Shown: positions 11,389 through 22,789, counted from the stretch's first letter. The stretch is 64,000 nucleotides of DNA from Asterias rubens (GCF_902459465.1 NC_047062.1:25289866-25353865), one strand, 5' to 3'. Program-made: numbers and translations. The notes: generated by a model not told the origin, from the letters alone.

Positions 11389-12114
11389 GTACATGGTGTC
11401 CTCGCAGTTAAACCACACTGGTGATTAATAGCGATATATAAACATAAGTTCTGGGCCCAAACTCACAGAGACTGTGTGCAAGAAGCCTTCTCAGACCTCT
11501 GAGAGCACCATATGTGAAAATGAGTCAGATGTTGACAATTTCAAGAATTGAGATGTATCAGCAGCAGTAATTTGGTATATGACTAAGCTTTGGGGTGTGT
11601 CACTTTGCTGAGTTACTCCCGTTAGCCAATACATCCATTTTTCTGAAAAAAAAGAATTACAAGTAAAGTGATGTTTTAAACTACCATTTCGCGCGAAAGG
11701 ATACAAATTAGACAAAAGTATGATCACAAAATTGTTGTATTCATAGCTTAATAGTTAAAGGTAAGTGTTCTCAAGGTTAACCATGCAAATAACGATCTTA
11801 AACATTAAACTGTCCATAACTTAATAATGCATTGGGCGACATCTGACTCATTTTCACGTAGCGGGTTACATATTCTGTGCAACACGGGTTGGGTTTGTTT
11901 GCAAATTTTCACAGGGTTGTTCTTGTATGCATGTCGGGATACACCAAGTGAGGGTAAAGGTCTGTGACAATATTATCAAAAGTTCACTAGGCCTTGAAAC
12001 AGGTCAAAAGTTGGATGTGTAAATTTTGTTCTATTAGAAGCATGCGATGATACAACTATAGCATCTTCAGAGAGGGAAGGGATATTATTAAAAATGTTCT
12101 AATGGTAGTGATTT
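11389..12114. other. Intergenic DNA without recognised features
   Basis: Only faint similarity to the neighbouring fold-back family (for example CACCAAGTGAGGG near 11944). No gene is visible. Confidence 0.4.
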
Positions 12115-12330
12115 ATAGGATTTGAGGCATTGCATGGTGAGGTATCAATGTATATTTGGTTTGCGGTAACACCATGTGTGTATCTACTTGCCAGGTAGAG
12201 TTGTTCTCAGAGAACTGTCTTGCTTTATTCTACTGCCGCAAAGTAGGTAATCGGAGGTTCGGGAGACTTCTCAGTTCTGAAAAGAACTGTCCTGCTTTTT
12301 AACTATTACCAGGGCGGATGGTATAGAAAC
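12115..12330 (+). repeat. GAGGCATTGCATGGTGAGGTAT repeat, long copy
   Basis: Begins TTTGAGGCATTGCATGGTGA and continues through GCGGTAACACCATGTGTGTA, CAGAGAACTGTCTTGC and GGAGACTTCTCAGTTC. The second part is repeated near-identically at 30727-30900. Confidence 0.65.
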
Positions 12331-12559
12331 TAGACTGGACTAGTGATTTAATCATCACATCAGGGTAATTATTGAGATCAGTGTCAGAAGTGTTGGTCAC
12401 ACTTTAAAAAAAATCTCAGACTCGCTGTAATAGTTGCAGTCTAAGGTTTTTTCCTTCATTTTATTGGTTGATTTTTTATTTTGTAAAATTTTTCTTCTGG
12501 AATTACACATGTACTTATTCTGAAGTCAGACTGGAATAATATATCAAATTTTATTCTTT

Positions 12560-12920
12560 GAGAATTATTGTATTAAATCCTTGATTTTTTTATCACAGCG
12601 CCTATAAATATTCTAAAAGAATAGAAATAGTTCTAATGGTTTTTTTTATCATTGGCAAAAAATTGTGCATGTGTTTCATTGATTTTATCGAGAATTATTG
12701 GATTAAATCCTGGAATTTTTATCAGAGCGCCTATGAATATTCTAAAAGAATGGAAATAGTTCTAATGTTTTTTTTTTATCATTGGCAAAAAGTCGTGTAT
12801 GTGTTTCATTGATTTTATCAAGAATTATTGAATTAAATCCTGGATTTTTTATTGGAGCACTTAATCTGAAAGAATAGAAATGGTTCTATCGTATTTTATC
12901 ATCGGCAACAAAGGTGTAAC
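12560..12920. repeat. Three tandem copies of a ~130-bp unit
   Basis: Units start at about 12560, 12690 and 12820 with AGAATTATTG and share TTAAATCCTGGA, AATATTCTAAAAGAAT and ATCATTGGCAAAAA. The third copy is the most diverged. Confidence 0.8.
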
Positions 12921-13202
12921 TGTTGCTTGGATTTTGATTTTTGATTACCAAAGTTATTTGATGGTCAGTGTTGAACAATGCAAACAGAGAACATATTGGA
13001 CATTTTGAAATATTGGACATAGATGAAATATGTACCAGCATAAACAATGCATATACTAGGGTAGGGAGGATAGTGTTATATTTGTTAGAATATTATAGTT
13101 TTTATGTACAGTGAAACGTTTAGAAATGTATTTTTTTATCCCAAAGCTTTGGGAGCATGATATCTCAGTCCAATACTCTGCTCTGAAAATATTAACAACA
13201 TC

Positions 13203-13505
13203 CATAGAGTTATATATAAGAACTAGAGGGCGCACTGGTGATGCTGCTTGCACAAACGCGAGGGGACTGCAAGGAGACACTCGCGCCATTCTGTACGCGT
13301 GTTGAATATGAAGTACATGTTGGAGTTTGTGTTTATGAACACTACGCGATGCTGTTTTGTCAACTTACATGTACAAAATGGCCGCACGAACACACGCTAT
13401 GATGTGGGATACTGTTTTTGTCAACTTAGAAAATGGCGGCATCCGCGCATGCCGGGCCGCGTATATAGGCCAGTGCGCCCTCTATTTCTTATATATAACT
13501 CTATG
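13203..13505. repeat. Fold-back element with AGAGGGCGCACTGG arms
   Basis: Left arm CATAGAGTTATATATAAGAA and right arm TTCTTATATATAACTCTATG are exact inverses, continuing into AGAGGGCGCACTGG / CCAGTGCGCCCTCT. Inner sequences about ATGGCGGC and CACTACGCG are partly repeated. Confidence 0.85.
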
Positions 13506-13532
13506 ACAAAATCAGATCATGGTATGCATCCA

Positions 13533-14095
13533 GGGCCCACTTTTATGAAGCTGCTTTTCAAGAAAAAACAATATGAGAGTTACCAGCCAAATACCACGTT
13601 ACATGTAACATGTTTGATTACAATGAAGTTTGATTGGTCGAGATCACGTGACGTGCAACAAAAACGCATGTTACATGGCTCGGTCGGGTAACATGAAAAG
13701 TGATGTACACCGGTGATCGTTCCCAGTGTTGGTCGATTTCCAGCGCTGTGTACGAAACACCCGCGGGTTCGAGGGAACAGTCGGGTTTCTTGTTCGTCTG
13801 CTTATTAAACAATGAATACTCCGTCGTAAGAGAAGAGAAATATTAATGTGACCATGGTATAACAAAACAATTGTTGAATGCTGTGATTGGGATCCATGGG
13901 TTTTGTACACCATCGGTGGCAAATGGCACCCTCGGCTTTGCCTCCGGTGCCATTTTCCCCCATGGGTGTACAAAACGCCATGGACCCCGTCACAGCGTGC
14001 AACAATTGTATACTGGTATCCTGCTAATTTTTTTAAAGCAAAAACTTGCTAAGTTATGTTTTCTGCTTTAAAAGCAGCTCTTTAAAAGTTGGCCC
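13533..14095. repeat. GGGCCC fold-back element with a nested palindrome
   Basis: Left tip GGGCCCACTTTTATGAAGCTG and right tip CAGCTCTTTAAAAGTTGGCCC are inverse. The interior is expanded by the palindrome at 13867-14009. Confidence 0.55.
13867..14009. repeat. Nested palindrome with ACAATTGTTG ends
   Basis: ACAATTGTTG...CAACAATTGT ends, with GATCCATGGGTTTTGTACAC matching GTGTACAAAACGCCATGG in inverse. A hairpin-forming element of about 143 bp inside 13533-14095. Confidence 0.7.
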
Positions 14096-14096
14096 A

Positions 14097-14246
14097 GGGG
14101 CCAATTTCACAAAGCAAAAAAATTTATCGCAAGACAATTTTTCAGTATCACCATAGTAGTTTGTATTGTAACATCACCATTTCCATAGCAACTACGATTG
14201 ATTTGCAGTTACGATCAATCTTGGATCTTTGTGAAATCGGCCCCTG
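14097..14246. repeat. GGGGCCAATTTCACAAAG fold-back element
   Basis: Ends GGGGCCAATTTCACAAAG and CTTTGTGAAATCGGCCCC pair; the interior has TGATCG / CGATCA-like arms. It directly abuts the preceding element. Confidence 0.7.
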
Positions 14247-15546
14247 GTAGCATGTGTGCATCATGTTGTGCCTAAAGTTGTTTCGAGGGATGTCAATAAT
14301 GTGAAGATGCGCTCATGGTATAATTTAAAGTTCTGAGCCCATGTACTGTGTGTGGCTTGTAACCTTAGCCTGGTAAGCTTGATTTTGTTATGCTAAGCTA
14401 CTTTTTGTGCTTTGATAGCTCTTTGAAAATGATCTATGTAACATTACAAAATTGAATTAGCCCTTGAAGCCCCCTGTTGAACAGAATTCTTATTTGGAAA
14501 TGATGAATTTAATTGTACATAAATGTAGACTTATGTGTAGAGTAATATTTTATACTAATGCAAGAAAATAGCCTTGCAGCTTATTTTTCGCAGCGAGTCA
14601 ACAGTATATTTATGGCATGTGTAAAAATGTGAAGTTTTGAAAGAAAATGTCACGATGGCCGTGTGTTTTAGCCAAGCAGGGTTCCATGCTATCGCGCTGC
14701 TTAGTGCAGAATTCTGCAATTTCCAGTGACCTGTCAAATTATTTCTGTAGGTGGTAAGGCCCTCAAGGGTGTTTGTCAATTTGCTAATTTATGTATTTAG
14801 AACTTTAAAAAGTGGAAGGAAAATGGCCAATTCAGTTGTGTGTTTCAACTCATTTTCTAGTAGATAAAGTCCTCATGTCAGTGGGGACAAATTACGCCGT
14901 CTCCAACTTCACGATAAAATGGTGCAAACTACCATTGTGTTTTATACGTTTCCAGTACAAATTTTGTCAACATCCAAATATCTGACTTGTCTGATGTCAT
15001 TTGGGGAAAAATGGGTCACAACATTTTTGTTGGGGGAAGTTTTGGTTTATAACTTACTTTTTCAGAGGGAAATTTAAAACATGTGATTTCAACAACTGAT
15101 GGGTCTTTACATTCAAAGGTTGAGTTCAAGTCAGGAATGAACCAAAACAACCCCGTACAAAAATGTAGACCAATCTACTCAGAAAAATGTCAGATATTTT
15201 GGATGTTGAAAAATGTTGCATTTTTTGTCTATAAAAATTGTAACCCCAAGTGATTCCAAGGTGCTGCTTTAGGATTGTGATACGTGATGATAGATTGCTT
15301 GGCAGACATTTCCTGAAGTGTATGTTTGTATAGTTTAGTAATGCCATAGAACTATATTGACTAGAGTGCTAACTTGCTGTTTAAAGGGACAGTCTACTTT
15401 TAATAATCACTCTTAAAATTAATGGCAATGAAAACTATTGGTTAGAACCTTACAACAGCTTTCAATATTATAACGGCATTTTTATATTTTACTTTGAAGT
15501 AATGTGGTTTTATAAAACGATAAGAGTTGTTGTGCCCCAAAATTTG
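14247..15546. other. Intergenic DNA without recognised features
   Basis: AT-rich unique-looking sequence. I see no exon with good splice sites, no tRNA and no clear repeat. Confidence 0.4.
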
Positions 15547-15584
15547 AATCTGAGAAGCATTACTGCAGTAATGCTTCTCAGATT
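15547..15584. repeat. Perfect 38-bp palindrome
   Basis: AATCTGAGAAGCATTACTG is followed immediately by its exact inverse complement, giving two 19-bp arms with no loop. Confidence 0.95.
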
Positions 15585-15634
15585 GTGTATTTCACACAGT
15601 TATTTTTTTTTTACTGTGTTGACAAATATACCTT

Positions 15635-15719
15635 TTACCAAATAATGTTATTAACCGACCGGTTCCGAAACTAAAAGTTTTAGTTTCGGAACCGGTCGGT
15701 TAATAACATTATTTGGTAA
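15635..15719. repeat. Perfect inverted repeat, 42-bp arms and 1-nt loop
   Basis: The left arm begins TTACCAAATAATG and ends CTAAAA; the right arm begins TTTTAG and ends CATTATTTGGTAA. The only unpaired base is G15677. The arms are identical, so the structure is young or maintained. Confidence 0.95.
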
Positions 15720-16088
15720 TTTGGCTGATAACCTATCTGTGCTAAGCACTGTTTAGTTCTTGACAGCTTTATGGAATTCGGCGATCAAGACTCAACGCTC
15801 AAGTCATAACTTAGCTCTATGGCTCAGTATTAAATTAAAAGCAAAAAGGCAATACTGTAAAATTTATGGCAATACTAATTAAATAACTCAATGTTACTCA
15901 AAAGTAACACCTCTAATTTCAGCATAGAAGTGCTAGTTTATGACTTGTACCTTTTCAAATGTTGTCATTGGGTGTCTATATTTCAAACTAGAATGCAGTG
16001 GCCCATGACCATGAATGTGGGGGTAATCAAGTCTGCATTATATTCCATCCACTATAGACATATTATGTAAAATATTGTATAGGTTAGC
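15720..16088. other. Intergenic DNA without recognised features
   Basis: No coding or repeat signal was identified. Confidence 0.35.
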
Positions 16089-16236
16089 AATGGGAGACTT
16101 TCTGGGACGATAGAGGGCAGCAGACTTACCGGGTAAATCCATTGTTCTCAGAATTATGCGCATGTTCAGAACTACTTAAACAATGGAAATTTACCCGGTA
16201 TGTCTGCTGCCACCTAGCGTTGGAAAGTCTCCTATT
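16089..16236 (-). repeat. 148-bp palindromic element, copy 1
   Basis: AATGGGAGACTTTCTGGGAC...GTTGGAAAGTCTCCTATT with inner TTACCGGGTAAATCCATTGT / ACAATGGAAATTTACCCGGT. Opposite orientation to copies at 18873-19020 and 30979-31126, with the same length. Confidence 0.85.
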
Positions 16237-17329
16237 AGAACTAAAGGTTATAGAGTGCCAAAGGTGCAAGGTGGGGAGCTGGAGCTCTGTTGATGTAACA
16301 TGAAGTGGGCATGTGTGAAATTTTAGCAAGCAAATGTTTTCACTTGGGTGCCATTTTGTTTGATAGCAATGGTTATTGTTTGCAAAAAGCTTGTGTATGC
16401 ACACAAATTTGCTAAGCAAAAAAAACATTGCTTACCGAAAAAGGTTACAGTCCAAAATATAATACAGGTTCCATTGCTGTGACTGGTTTTCAGTATAACT
16501 TCTTGCTTAGATTTTGCTAAGAAAAATGTTCTGCTTAACAGCCTTATGAAATTGGGCCCTTATTTATTGTTGCATCAGATGAGTTGCTTGCTAAAATGGC
16601 GTCCAGTGGCCGTTTCACAATTCAGCCAGAGCTCCACTACATGCTCTGGATAGGCTTTGTTTAGAACCGACCTAAAACGCATTTCTAGACATCCATAGTG
16701 TTCTGCTAATAACAAACTCAGATGTACTTTTGTGTAATATGCAGCCAGTGTTCTGTTTTGTGTATGATGTGCCCAGCTGAAATAAACAAACTCAGTAACA
16801 GATGTACATGTATCATTTTTTTGTCTCTCTCTTGACTGTACCGTGTGTAATGTATTAGGGAACATCATTGCCAGAGATAGAGACCACTCCCCGATCAGAA
16901 CCCCCCCCACAAGTGAGATCGAAAGAATACACAGTATGGTTTAACACATTAGATAGCCCCTCCATCACACAAAAAAACAAAAAAACAAAAAAAACACCCC
17001 AGTAAATAAACGAACAATTATGCCACCCCCCCCCCACAAAAAAAAGAGTATCTGCTGACAACCTCCCCATTTCAAGCCCGTGTTCTAATCTGTTGTTGTT
17101 TTTTATTTTATTTTTTATGTAGTCACGCCCTCTTTACAAAACCCATTACATAATTATAGGAGTTGTATTGAGTAAAGCTTTTCTTTGTTGGTCAGTGAAA
17201 GAAAAAATGATAACCTGATATCGATTTACCCATCTGTCATAAGAAATGCTTGTTTTGGGGGTATATTTTCACGGAAACGAGTGACAGCTTTCAACCGAAA
17301 AAGTAGCGAAAACAGAAGATACTAGATGC
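16237..17329. other. Intergenic DNA with a fold-back fragment
   Basis: Around 16345-16560 there is a partial GGGCCCAATTTCATAAGGCTG-type element, with the right tip TTATGAAATTGGGCCC. Homopolymer runs (C and A) fill 16900-17060. No gene is visible. Confidence 0.4.
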
Positions 17330-17480
17330 GCGCGCGCGTGACGCAATGATACGTCACGAAAAGTTTTTGTACGTCACAAGCCATTGTTAGTCCAACCAAC
17401 CGCTGCCCATTGTTCCGCAACGCGCGTTGTCAGGCTAGGATTCGCGCAGCCGAGTTGTGGGTTGGTGTTGCACAAGCGCG
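17330..17480 (+). promoter_or_regulatory. Candidate TSSK-gene promoter with CRE-like sites
   Basis: GTGACGCAAT (from 17338) and two ACGTCAC blocks (17351-17357 and 17371-17377) lie within 40 bp, in CpG-richer DNA than the surroundings (GCGCGCGCGTGACG, CGCGCGTTG). CREB/CREM-family factors bind TGACGTCA and its half sites, and CREM drives many post-meiotic testis genes in mammals; applying that here is an inference. The start codon is about 340 bp downstream. Confidence 0.4.
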
Positions 17481-17713
17481 CAAAAATTGCATTCTGCAAA
17501 TAATTATTTGACATGGGGTTGAAACCGTATAGGGCCTACTGCGATCTAAAATACAGTGCTTTCCTGTTGATTTAACTTCGCAATATACTCCACTTATTAG
17601 TATCAGTGTTGGTCCTTAGTTTTCTTTTCTGTTGGACAGTTTGGAAGGTAATACTATTACATCACTGTGGTCGAACGGAATACCAAGTCCCCGGTCTCGA
17701 CACCGGAGCCGAG

Positions 17714-20700
17714 ATGGCGTCGGGCAACCCTTCTCACAACCCCGCCTCCTTCCATCCAACCTCGCTCCGGAAGGCAATCAACGAGGAACACGTACTCCTG
17801 AAGCGAGGCATCGTCGTCGGTGACCTACTGGGCGAGGGGTCCTACGCCTGCGTCTATTCGGGCTTCCTCGAGAAGGTTTTTAGTTTTTGTTTTCTATTTA
17901 CAGTGTACGATTGCCTTTGCTTGTAAATGTTTGTTTATTGTATATTAACATTGCATAATATTACACGAGTTGCTGGCTTAAAAATCTTCAAAAAAATCAG
18001 TGCGTTCTTCTACCCCATCCACTAACTTGACAGTCTCAAACGTCTCCAGCAAACAGCACGCCGCTCTAGGCAGTCATGTACACAACATCAATACTGTCAT
18101 CATCCCCGAATCACGCACTTCTCAACATACAGAACTCCTTTATAATCGCCCAGTCTGTGCTTTGGATCTCATTACCTGCATCTGTCGTTGTAGCAGAATC
18201 AAACCCAGAATTCATAAAATTGTTATGAAAATGCCCCTCCTCACAATTTATGAACTCTAGCTGTAGTTTATTACTGGCATAGCTTCTTGTTCACTTGAGT
18301 AAGGTCAACAATTGAAAACCTTAATGGACTGGAAATAAAGTGAACTGATATGAATTGAATTGAATTAAATTGAATTGAAGGAGAGGATCAAATGCGCCAT
18401 CAAAGTCATCAACAAGAGGAAAGCTCCAAAGGATTTCCTGCAGAGGTTCCTCCCGCGAGAGCTGGAGATTCTTAAGACCATAAAACACCCGAACGTCATC
18501 CGGTGTCACGAGATCGTAGATGTTGGTCCCAAGGTATGGGTTATCTGGGGGGGGGGGGTAAAATATTGTAGCCTTTTTTTCTCCATGTGTTTTTGTTTCG
18601 TTTTAAAATAATAATTTTATTCTATGTTTTTTTTTCATAATAATAATTGTACTTTTTGTATTATTGGTTGCTTTTTACGTAATGTATTTTTATTTCACCA
18701 AAGGGCTTTGAGGCCTAGCAGCGGCGATTTACCCTTTTTTTAATTTTCATCTTATCACAGCATGCAAAAGAAAGATCCAATTTTCCTTTGTGCGTGTAAC
18801 TCCTCGAGTCGGACTACGTCCCATAGCCTTAGATCTCAAGGGTTTTTCTCTAGGATCCTTGCTGTTCAACCCAATAGGAGACTTTCCAACACTAGGTGGC
18901 AGCAGACATACCGGGTAAATTTCCATTGTTTACGTAGTTCTGAGCATGCGCATAATTCTGAGAACAATGGATTTACCCGGTAAGTCTGCTGCCCTCTATC
19001 GTCCCAGAAAGTCTCCCATTCGTTTAGATGTTTCTAGGGTGGTGCCAAGCGCTCCAACCACCATGGGTACTACTTTATACTTTCACCTGCCAAATGTTAC
19101 GAAGTTCCCTGGCCAGGTCTTGGTATGAATCTTTTCCATCTCCTTCGAAGCTACCCTTATATCTCCCGGCACAGATGTCAATGAGATGGCACATGTTCTT
19201 TACCTCCAGTGGACGATTTCCCTTGTATAGCAGAGCAAAATATTTTGCAAAATGTGTCTGTTGCTATTCAACAATCTTTTTTTTTTGTGCTATACTCAAA
19301 TTAGCATTCACTGCACAAAATCTGTTTAGTCGATCAGTCTAAAAATAATGTTAAAGTCCAAGGGGTCGATTTCACTAAGAGTCCTAATAAGACTAGGCCA
19401 AGTCCTAGGAGATGTAACAAACTTAAGGCTAGTCCTAAGTTGATAGGACGAGTAACTCGTCATTAAACTCGATATAGGATTCAGTCCAAACTCTTTGTGA
19501 AATATATTATTGTTATTTCTAAGGTTTACATTACGATGGAACTTGCCGGCCACGGGGACCTGCTAGAGTACATCAAGCTACGTGGGGCACTGGCTGAGGG
19601 CAAGGCGAGGGACTTCTTCGGGCAAGTCGTCTCCGGGATGACTTATCTTCACAATAAGAACATCGTCCATCGTGACCTCAAGTGTGAAAACCTCCTTCTG
19701 GACGGGAGCAATAAGATTAAGATTACCGACTTTGGCTTCTCTCGTAAGATTCTCAAGAGTGATCTCAGCAAGACGTTCTGTGGGAGTGCTGCCTACGCGG
19801 CACCAGAAATCCTTCAAGGTATGGGGTTATTGATTTCATGGAATATTTGTATGGGGAAGAGGAGCAGTTAGTTTCAAAGTAGGATAGAGTTTTCTATATA
19901 GTTTCCAGCGATTGACTAGCCAGCGGAACAGTAAGCTTGTCATTAGACAAGTTCGCCAGCTGCTTTTACACACAAGTCCATGTTTTCAAATTCAGTGTCG
20001 TGATGCACCCATATTAGAGTCCTTCATGGGGAAAAGTTGCACTAATTGACGCAAGTGCAAGTGCAATATTATTAGCAAATCCAACTGTTTTCGTTTACGA
20101 TATTGACAAAGAACTTGTGCTCAGTTCATGCCTGAATTTAGCCTTTAGTCAAGGCGCACGCGGTACCCCCAGAATGTCAAGCACGACCGCAAATATCACG
20201 CACGAAAAAAAGACCCGCGCGAGCGGCGGAGCCGCGACCTTCGCCGCTCGCACTGTTTTTTTTTCGTGCGTGATGTCTGGGGGTACGTACGTGCCGCCGC
20301 CGCGTGCGCCTTGATTAAATGCTAGCCTGAATTCGGATGATGTTCAATCAAAACGGCTTTAGATTGAGCTTATGCAAAACGTCCTTATTGGAGTGTACAG
20401 AATCCTTGTTTTTGCTGTTCGATCTCATCGTGTTTCAAACTTCGCCTTTAAACAAATAGTGAGGTTTAGGTTTAGAGCTAACGTTATATAGGGCCTATAC
20501 TTTCATGAGGACTCTGTCTATCTCTTTGAACTTGAGTGCATCATTTTACACAACTCGATTGACCGGAGACTCTCCTTGAATGATTGTCGACAACACTGGA
20601 CTCGCCAGCTGGGGCCAATTTCATAGAGCTGCTGAAGCACGAAAATAGCTCGCTTATTTTTCACAAGTTACTGGCCAAAATTTCAAGCCATACACATTGC

Positions 20701-21573
20701 TTGTGACTGGTATTTAGCTGTTGTTTACTTAGCATAACAATTGAGTGGAGTCTTAGCCGGTAATCTGATTTTACAAAGTAAAGATTTGTTTGCTTGAGCA
20801 AATTTTTTTGCTTAAGCAGCTCTATGAAATTGGGCCCTGGACCACTTGGATACATTTTTGTATTGGTGGTCCTATGGCAAGCGGACCCACCGTTGGTCCC
20901 AATTTCAAAGAGCTACTTAGCTGCCGAGTTTGGGCTTACTGCGAGAGCTTCCATTCGATATGTGGCATTATTCGAACTTGGGATTCTGATATACTAAATT
21001 GAAATTTCAAAAGATTTCTTTTCAAGCCGGTGTACATTTTTCTCAATTTTAGGAAAGCCATACCAAGCCTTCCTGTACGACATCTGGAGCATGGGAATAA
21101 TCCTATACATCATGGTGTGTGGCTCAATGCCTTACGACGACTCCAACGTCAAACGCATGGTCAGGGACCAGACGGAGAAGAAGCTGGGATTCTCCCGCTC
21201 AAAGCAGCTCACCCTCGATTGCAAAGATCTCATCCTGAAGATGCTGACCCCTGACCCCATGAGGCGAGCCACAATGCACTACATTCACCGTCACCTATGG
21301 ATGACGGGACATGACGAAATCAAACAGAGACCTGCTGATGAGGCGGGGGCAAAACTTGACTCTGAACCGGTGGAGTCCCCACCCGAGGGCAGACCCATCG
21401 TGGATGAGGAACATCCGTCCGTCGGTTTCAATAAGGTGTCCTCATCAGAAATGGAAATACCAGGTTTTAGCAAGTACCCAAGAGAAAACCATGACGACAC
21501 TGAAAAACAGCCGAAGCCCCATCCGCAGAAAAACGTGCGTCGCCCTTACAGCCCTAATTTCGTCCCTATCTAA
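17714..21573 (+). CDS. Testis-specific serine/threonine kinase (TSSK) family protein, 376 aa
   Basis: Exons 17714-17875, 18381-18533, 19524-19818 and 21053-21573 join in frame to 1,131 nt. The ATG sits in GCCGAGATGG. Domain order: N-terminal extension (1-33), glycine loop GEGSYACV (40-47), catalytic Lys62 in [12 protein letters not shown] with Asp156, DFG Asp174, [12 protein letters not shown] activation loop with Thr189, then [19 protein letters not shown] and the C-lobe. These motifs are typical of TSSK1/2-like kinases, which phosphorylate proteins in late spermatids; expression here is inferred from the family. The last ~75 residues are a divergent Pro/Glu/Ser-rich tail longer than in short vertebrate TSSKs. 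Odd points: the exon 1 donor is weak (AAG|GTTTTT) and the exon 2 acceptor has no pyrimidine tract because a LINE tail abuts it. All catalytic residues are intact, so it is probably functional. Which TSSK paralogue it matches is not resolvable here. Confidence 0.9.
17996..18380 (+). mobile_element. 5'-truncated LINE fragment with (TTGAA)n-type tail
   Basis: In one frame around 18120-18235 the translation contains NSFI, LW.SLPASVV and NPEFIKLL, resembling the C-terminus that follows reverse transcriptase in many non-LTR elements. It is followed by GGAAATAAAGTGAACTG and a degenerate TGAAT/ATTGAA tail that ends at the TSSK exon 2 acceptor. A similar tail is at about 45820-45856. Confidence 0.55.
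18873..19020 (+). repeat. 148-bp palindromic element, copy 2
   Basis: AATAGGAGACTTTCCAACAC...GTCCCAGAAAGTCTCCCATT, with ACCGGGTAAATTTCCATTGT paired to ACAATGGATTTACCCGGT. It lies in TSSK intron 2. Confidence 0.85.
19357..19503. repeat. Fold-back element, TCGATTTCACTAAGAGTCCTAA type
   Basis: Left GGTCGATTTCAC and right GTGAAAT arms enclose repeated TCCTAA / TTAGGA blocks. Related to the copies at 49943-50134 and 53851-54027. It ends about 20 bp before TSSK exon 3. Confidence 0.6.
20150..20313. repeat. GC-rich fold-back element in TSSK intron 3
   Basis: CAAGGCGCACGCGG / CCGCGTGCGCCTTG ends, then GTACCCCCAGA / TCTGGGGGTAC and ATCACGCACGAAAAAAA / TTTTTTTCGTGCGTGAT arms. It is an obvious hairpin and stands out in base composition. 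Confidence 0.85.
20611..20837. repeat. GGGCCAATTTCATAGAGCTGC fold-back element
   Basis: Left GGGGCCAATTTCATAGAGCTGC and right GCAGCTCTATGAAATTGGGCCC tips are inverse. Related elements are at 28440, 35070 and, as fragments, near 16560 and 42470. Confidence 0.75.
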
Positions 21574-22619
21574 ACAAAAATACTGCTCGCCTCCTCATTA
21601 AACTAATTAGCCGGACAATCCGGTCCAATGTATATAATATTTCTGGTATTATTTATGGTCATAACATTCAAATTAAAACAGTTAGCCCAAAGGCCCAAAT
21701 CGATTCATTGTACAAAGTTTAAAGATAAAGTGAACGAGCATTCCTGAATGGAAATGCTCATTTTCGGCTGAGCCACTTTTTAGTATAGATGAAAATTTCA
21801 TCTTTGTACAGTACTTTATTACTCAGTTATGACACTTATTTATTAACTTAATTGATTATCGTCGGCTCGATCAACTGCACTACACAATAAATTTTTACTT
21901 TTGTATCAAGTAATAAATTAATTTTTTCGGTATTTCTTTTTTAGCCTACATTTCTTCGATTTATACAAATAATGTTCATTGTTATTAATGACCCAAAACG
22001 GATGATACCTTGTTTGAATGGGTCTAAAAGGCCGCGAGTGTAGGCCCATGCCATTAGAATTGTGCTAATTATGATAACTCGAGAAATAGTCGAGAAATAA
22101 AAATCTTTTAATGATCGAAGTCATTTTCCCTTTTGATGGAAAACATTGTTTGTTGTAATATTTTTGGGTGGAGGTATTTACAAGTTTTGGGTGAATATTT
22201 TAATATGCAATTGCCTCACTTTTTTATCTTGTATTCAAAATGGAGGAGTCACAACTGGTCATTAATTAGATTTTTGTGAGATGTGACCTTCTTGAAACGA
22301 GGCAGAAATCCAGAAGTGATACATCATAAATCCCGAACTGGTAGGTACGAAGAAGGTACGAAGTGTCTTTCAAGAAGGTACGAAGTGTCCAAGGTACGAA
22401 GTGTCCAAAGACACTTCGTACCTTTCAAAAGGTACGAAGTGCCAAGGGTACATTTCATTCTAATAAAAGGCACTGGACACTCTTAGAAATTATTAAAAAC
22501 AATTGTTACCGATCTCCGGGGGACAATCTCCTGCACCGTGTGATCATTATTTTAGAGTCCGTGTGCCGCATGCGTCCGCCGCCGAACGTGCGATCGACTC
22601 GGCATTACTTTAAAGTAAA
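21574..22619 (+). other. TSSK 3' flank and intergenic spacer
   Basis: The TAA at 21571-21573 is followed by an AT-rich 3' UTR. A small repeat block, GGTACGAAGTGTCC in direct and inverted copies, lies at 22350-22447, and a fragment of the GGCAGTGGACAC element (AAAGGCACTGGACACTCTT) begins near 22467. Confidence 0.4.
21886..21891 (+). terminator. Candidate polyadenylation signal of the TSSK gene
   Basis: A canonical AATAAA about 310 bp after the stop codon. ATTAAA at about 21597 is an alternative. Neither is verified by transcript ends. Confidence 0.4.
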
Positions 22620-22789
22620 ATAACCACAAGAGGGCGCTCTGTTGGAGTGTCGTTAAATTACACACAGCGCCATCTTTGCAATTTCTGTGAGGATTCTACC
22701 CTCGCTTTCCCTTGTTATTTAACGTTTAAATGGAACGAATTTCACCAATTGCTGAGATGTAAAATGTCACCTTTGTAGCCGTACACAAG
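22620..22789 (+). promoter_or_regulatory. Candidate RBM25 promoter and untranslated first exon
   Basis: A strong donor (CACAAG|GTAAGT) follows 22789, and the upstream 120 bp contain GCGCCATCTTTG near 22667, a YY1-like site common at housekeeping starts. The next acceptor in the same direction is TTTCTTGCAG at 24416, which opens the exon with the RBM25 ATG. The pairing of these two sites is inferred. Confidence 0.45.
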
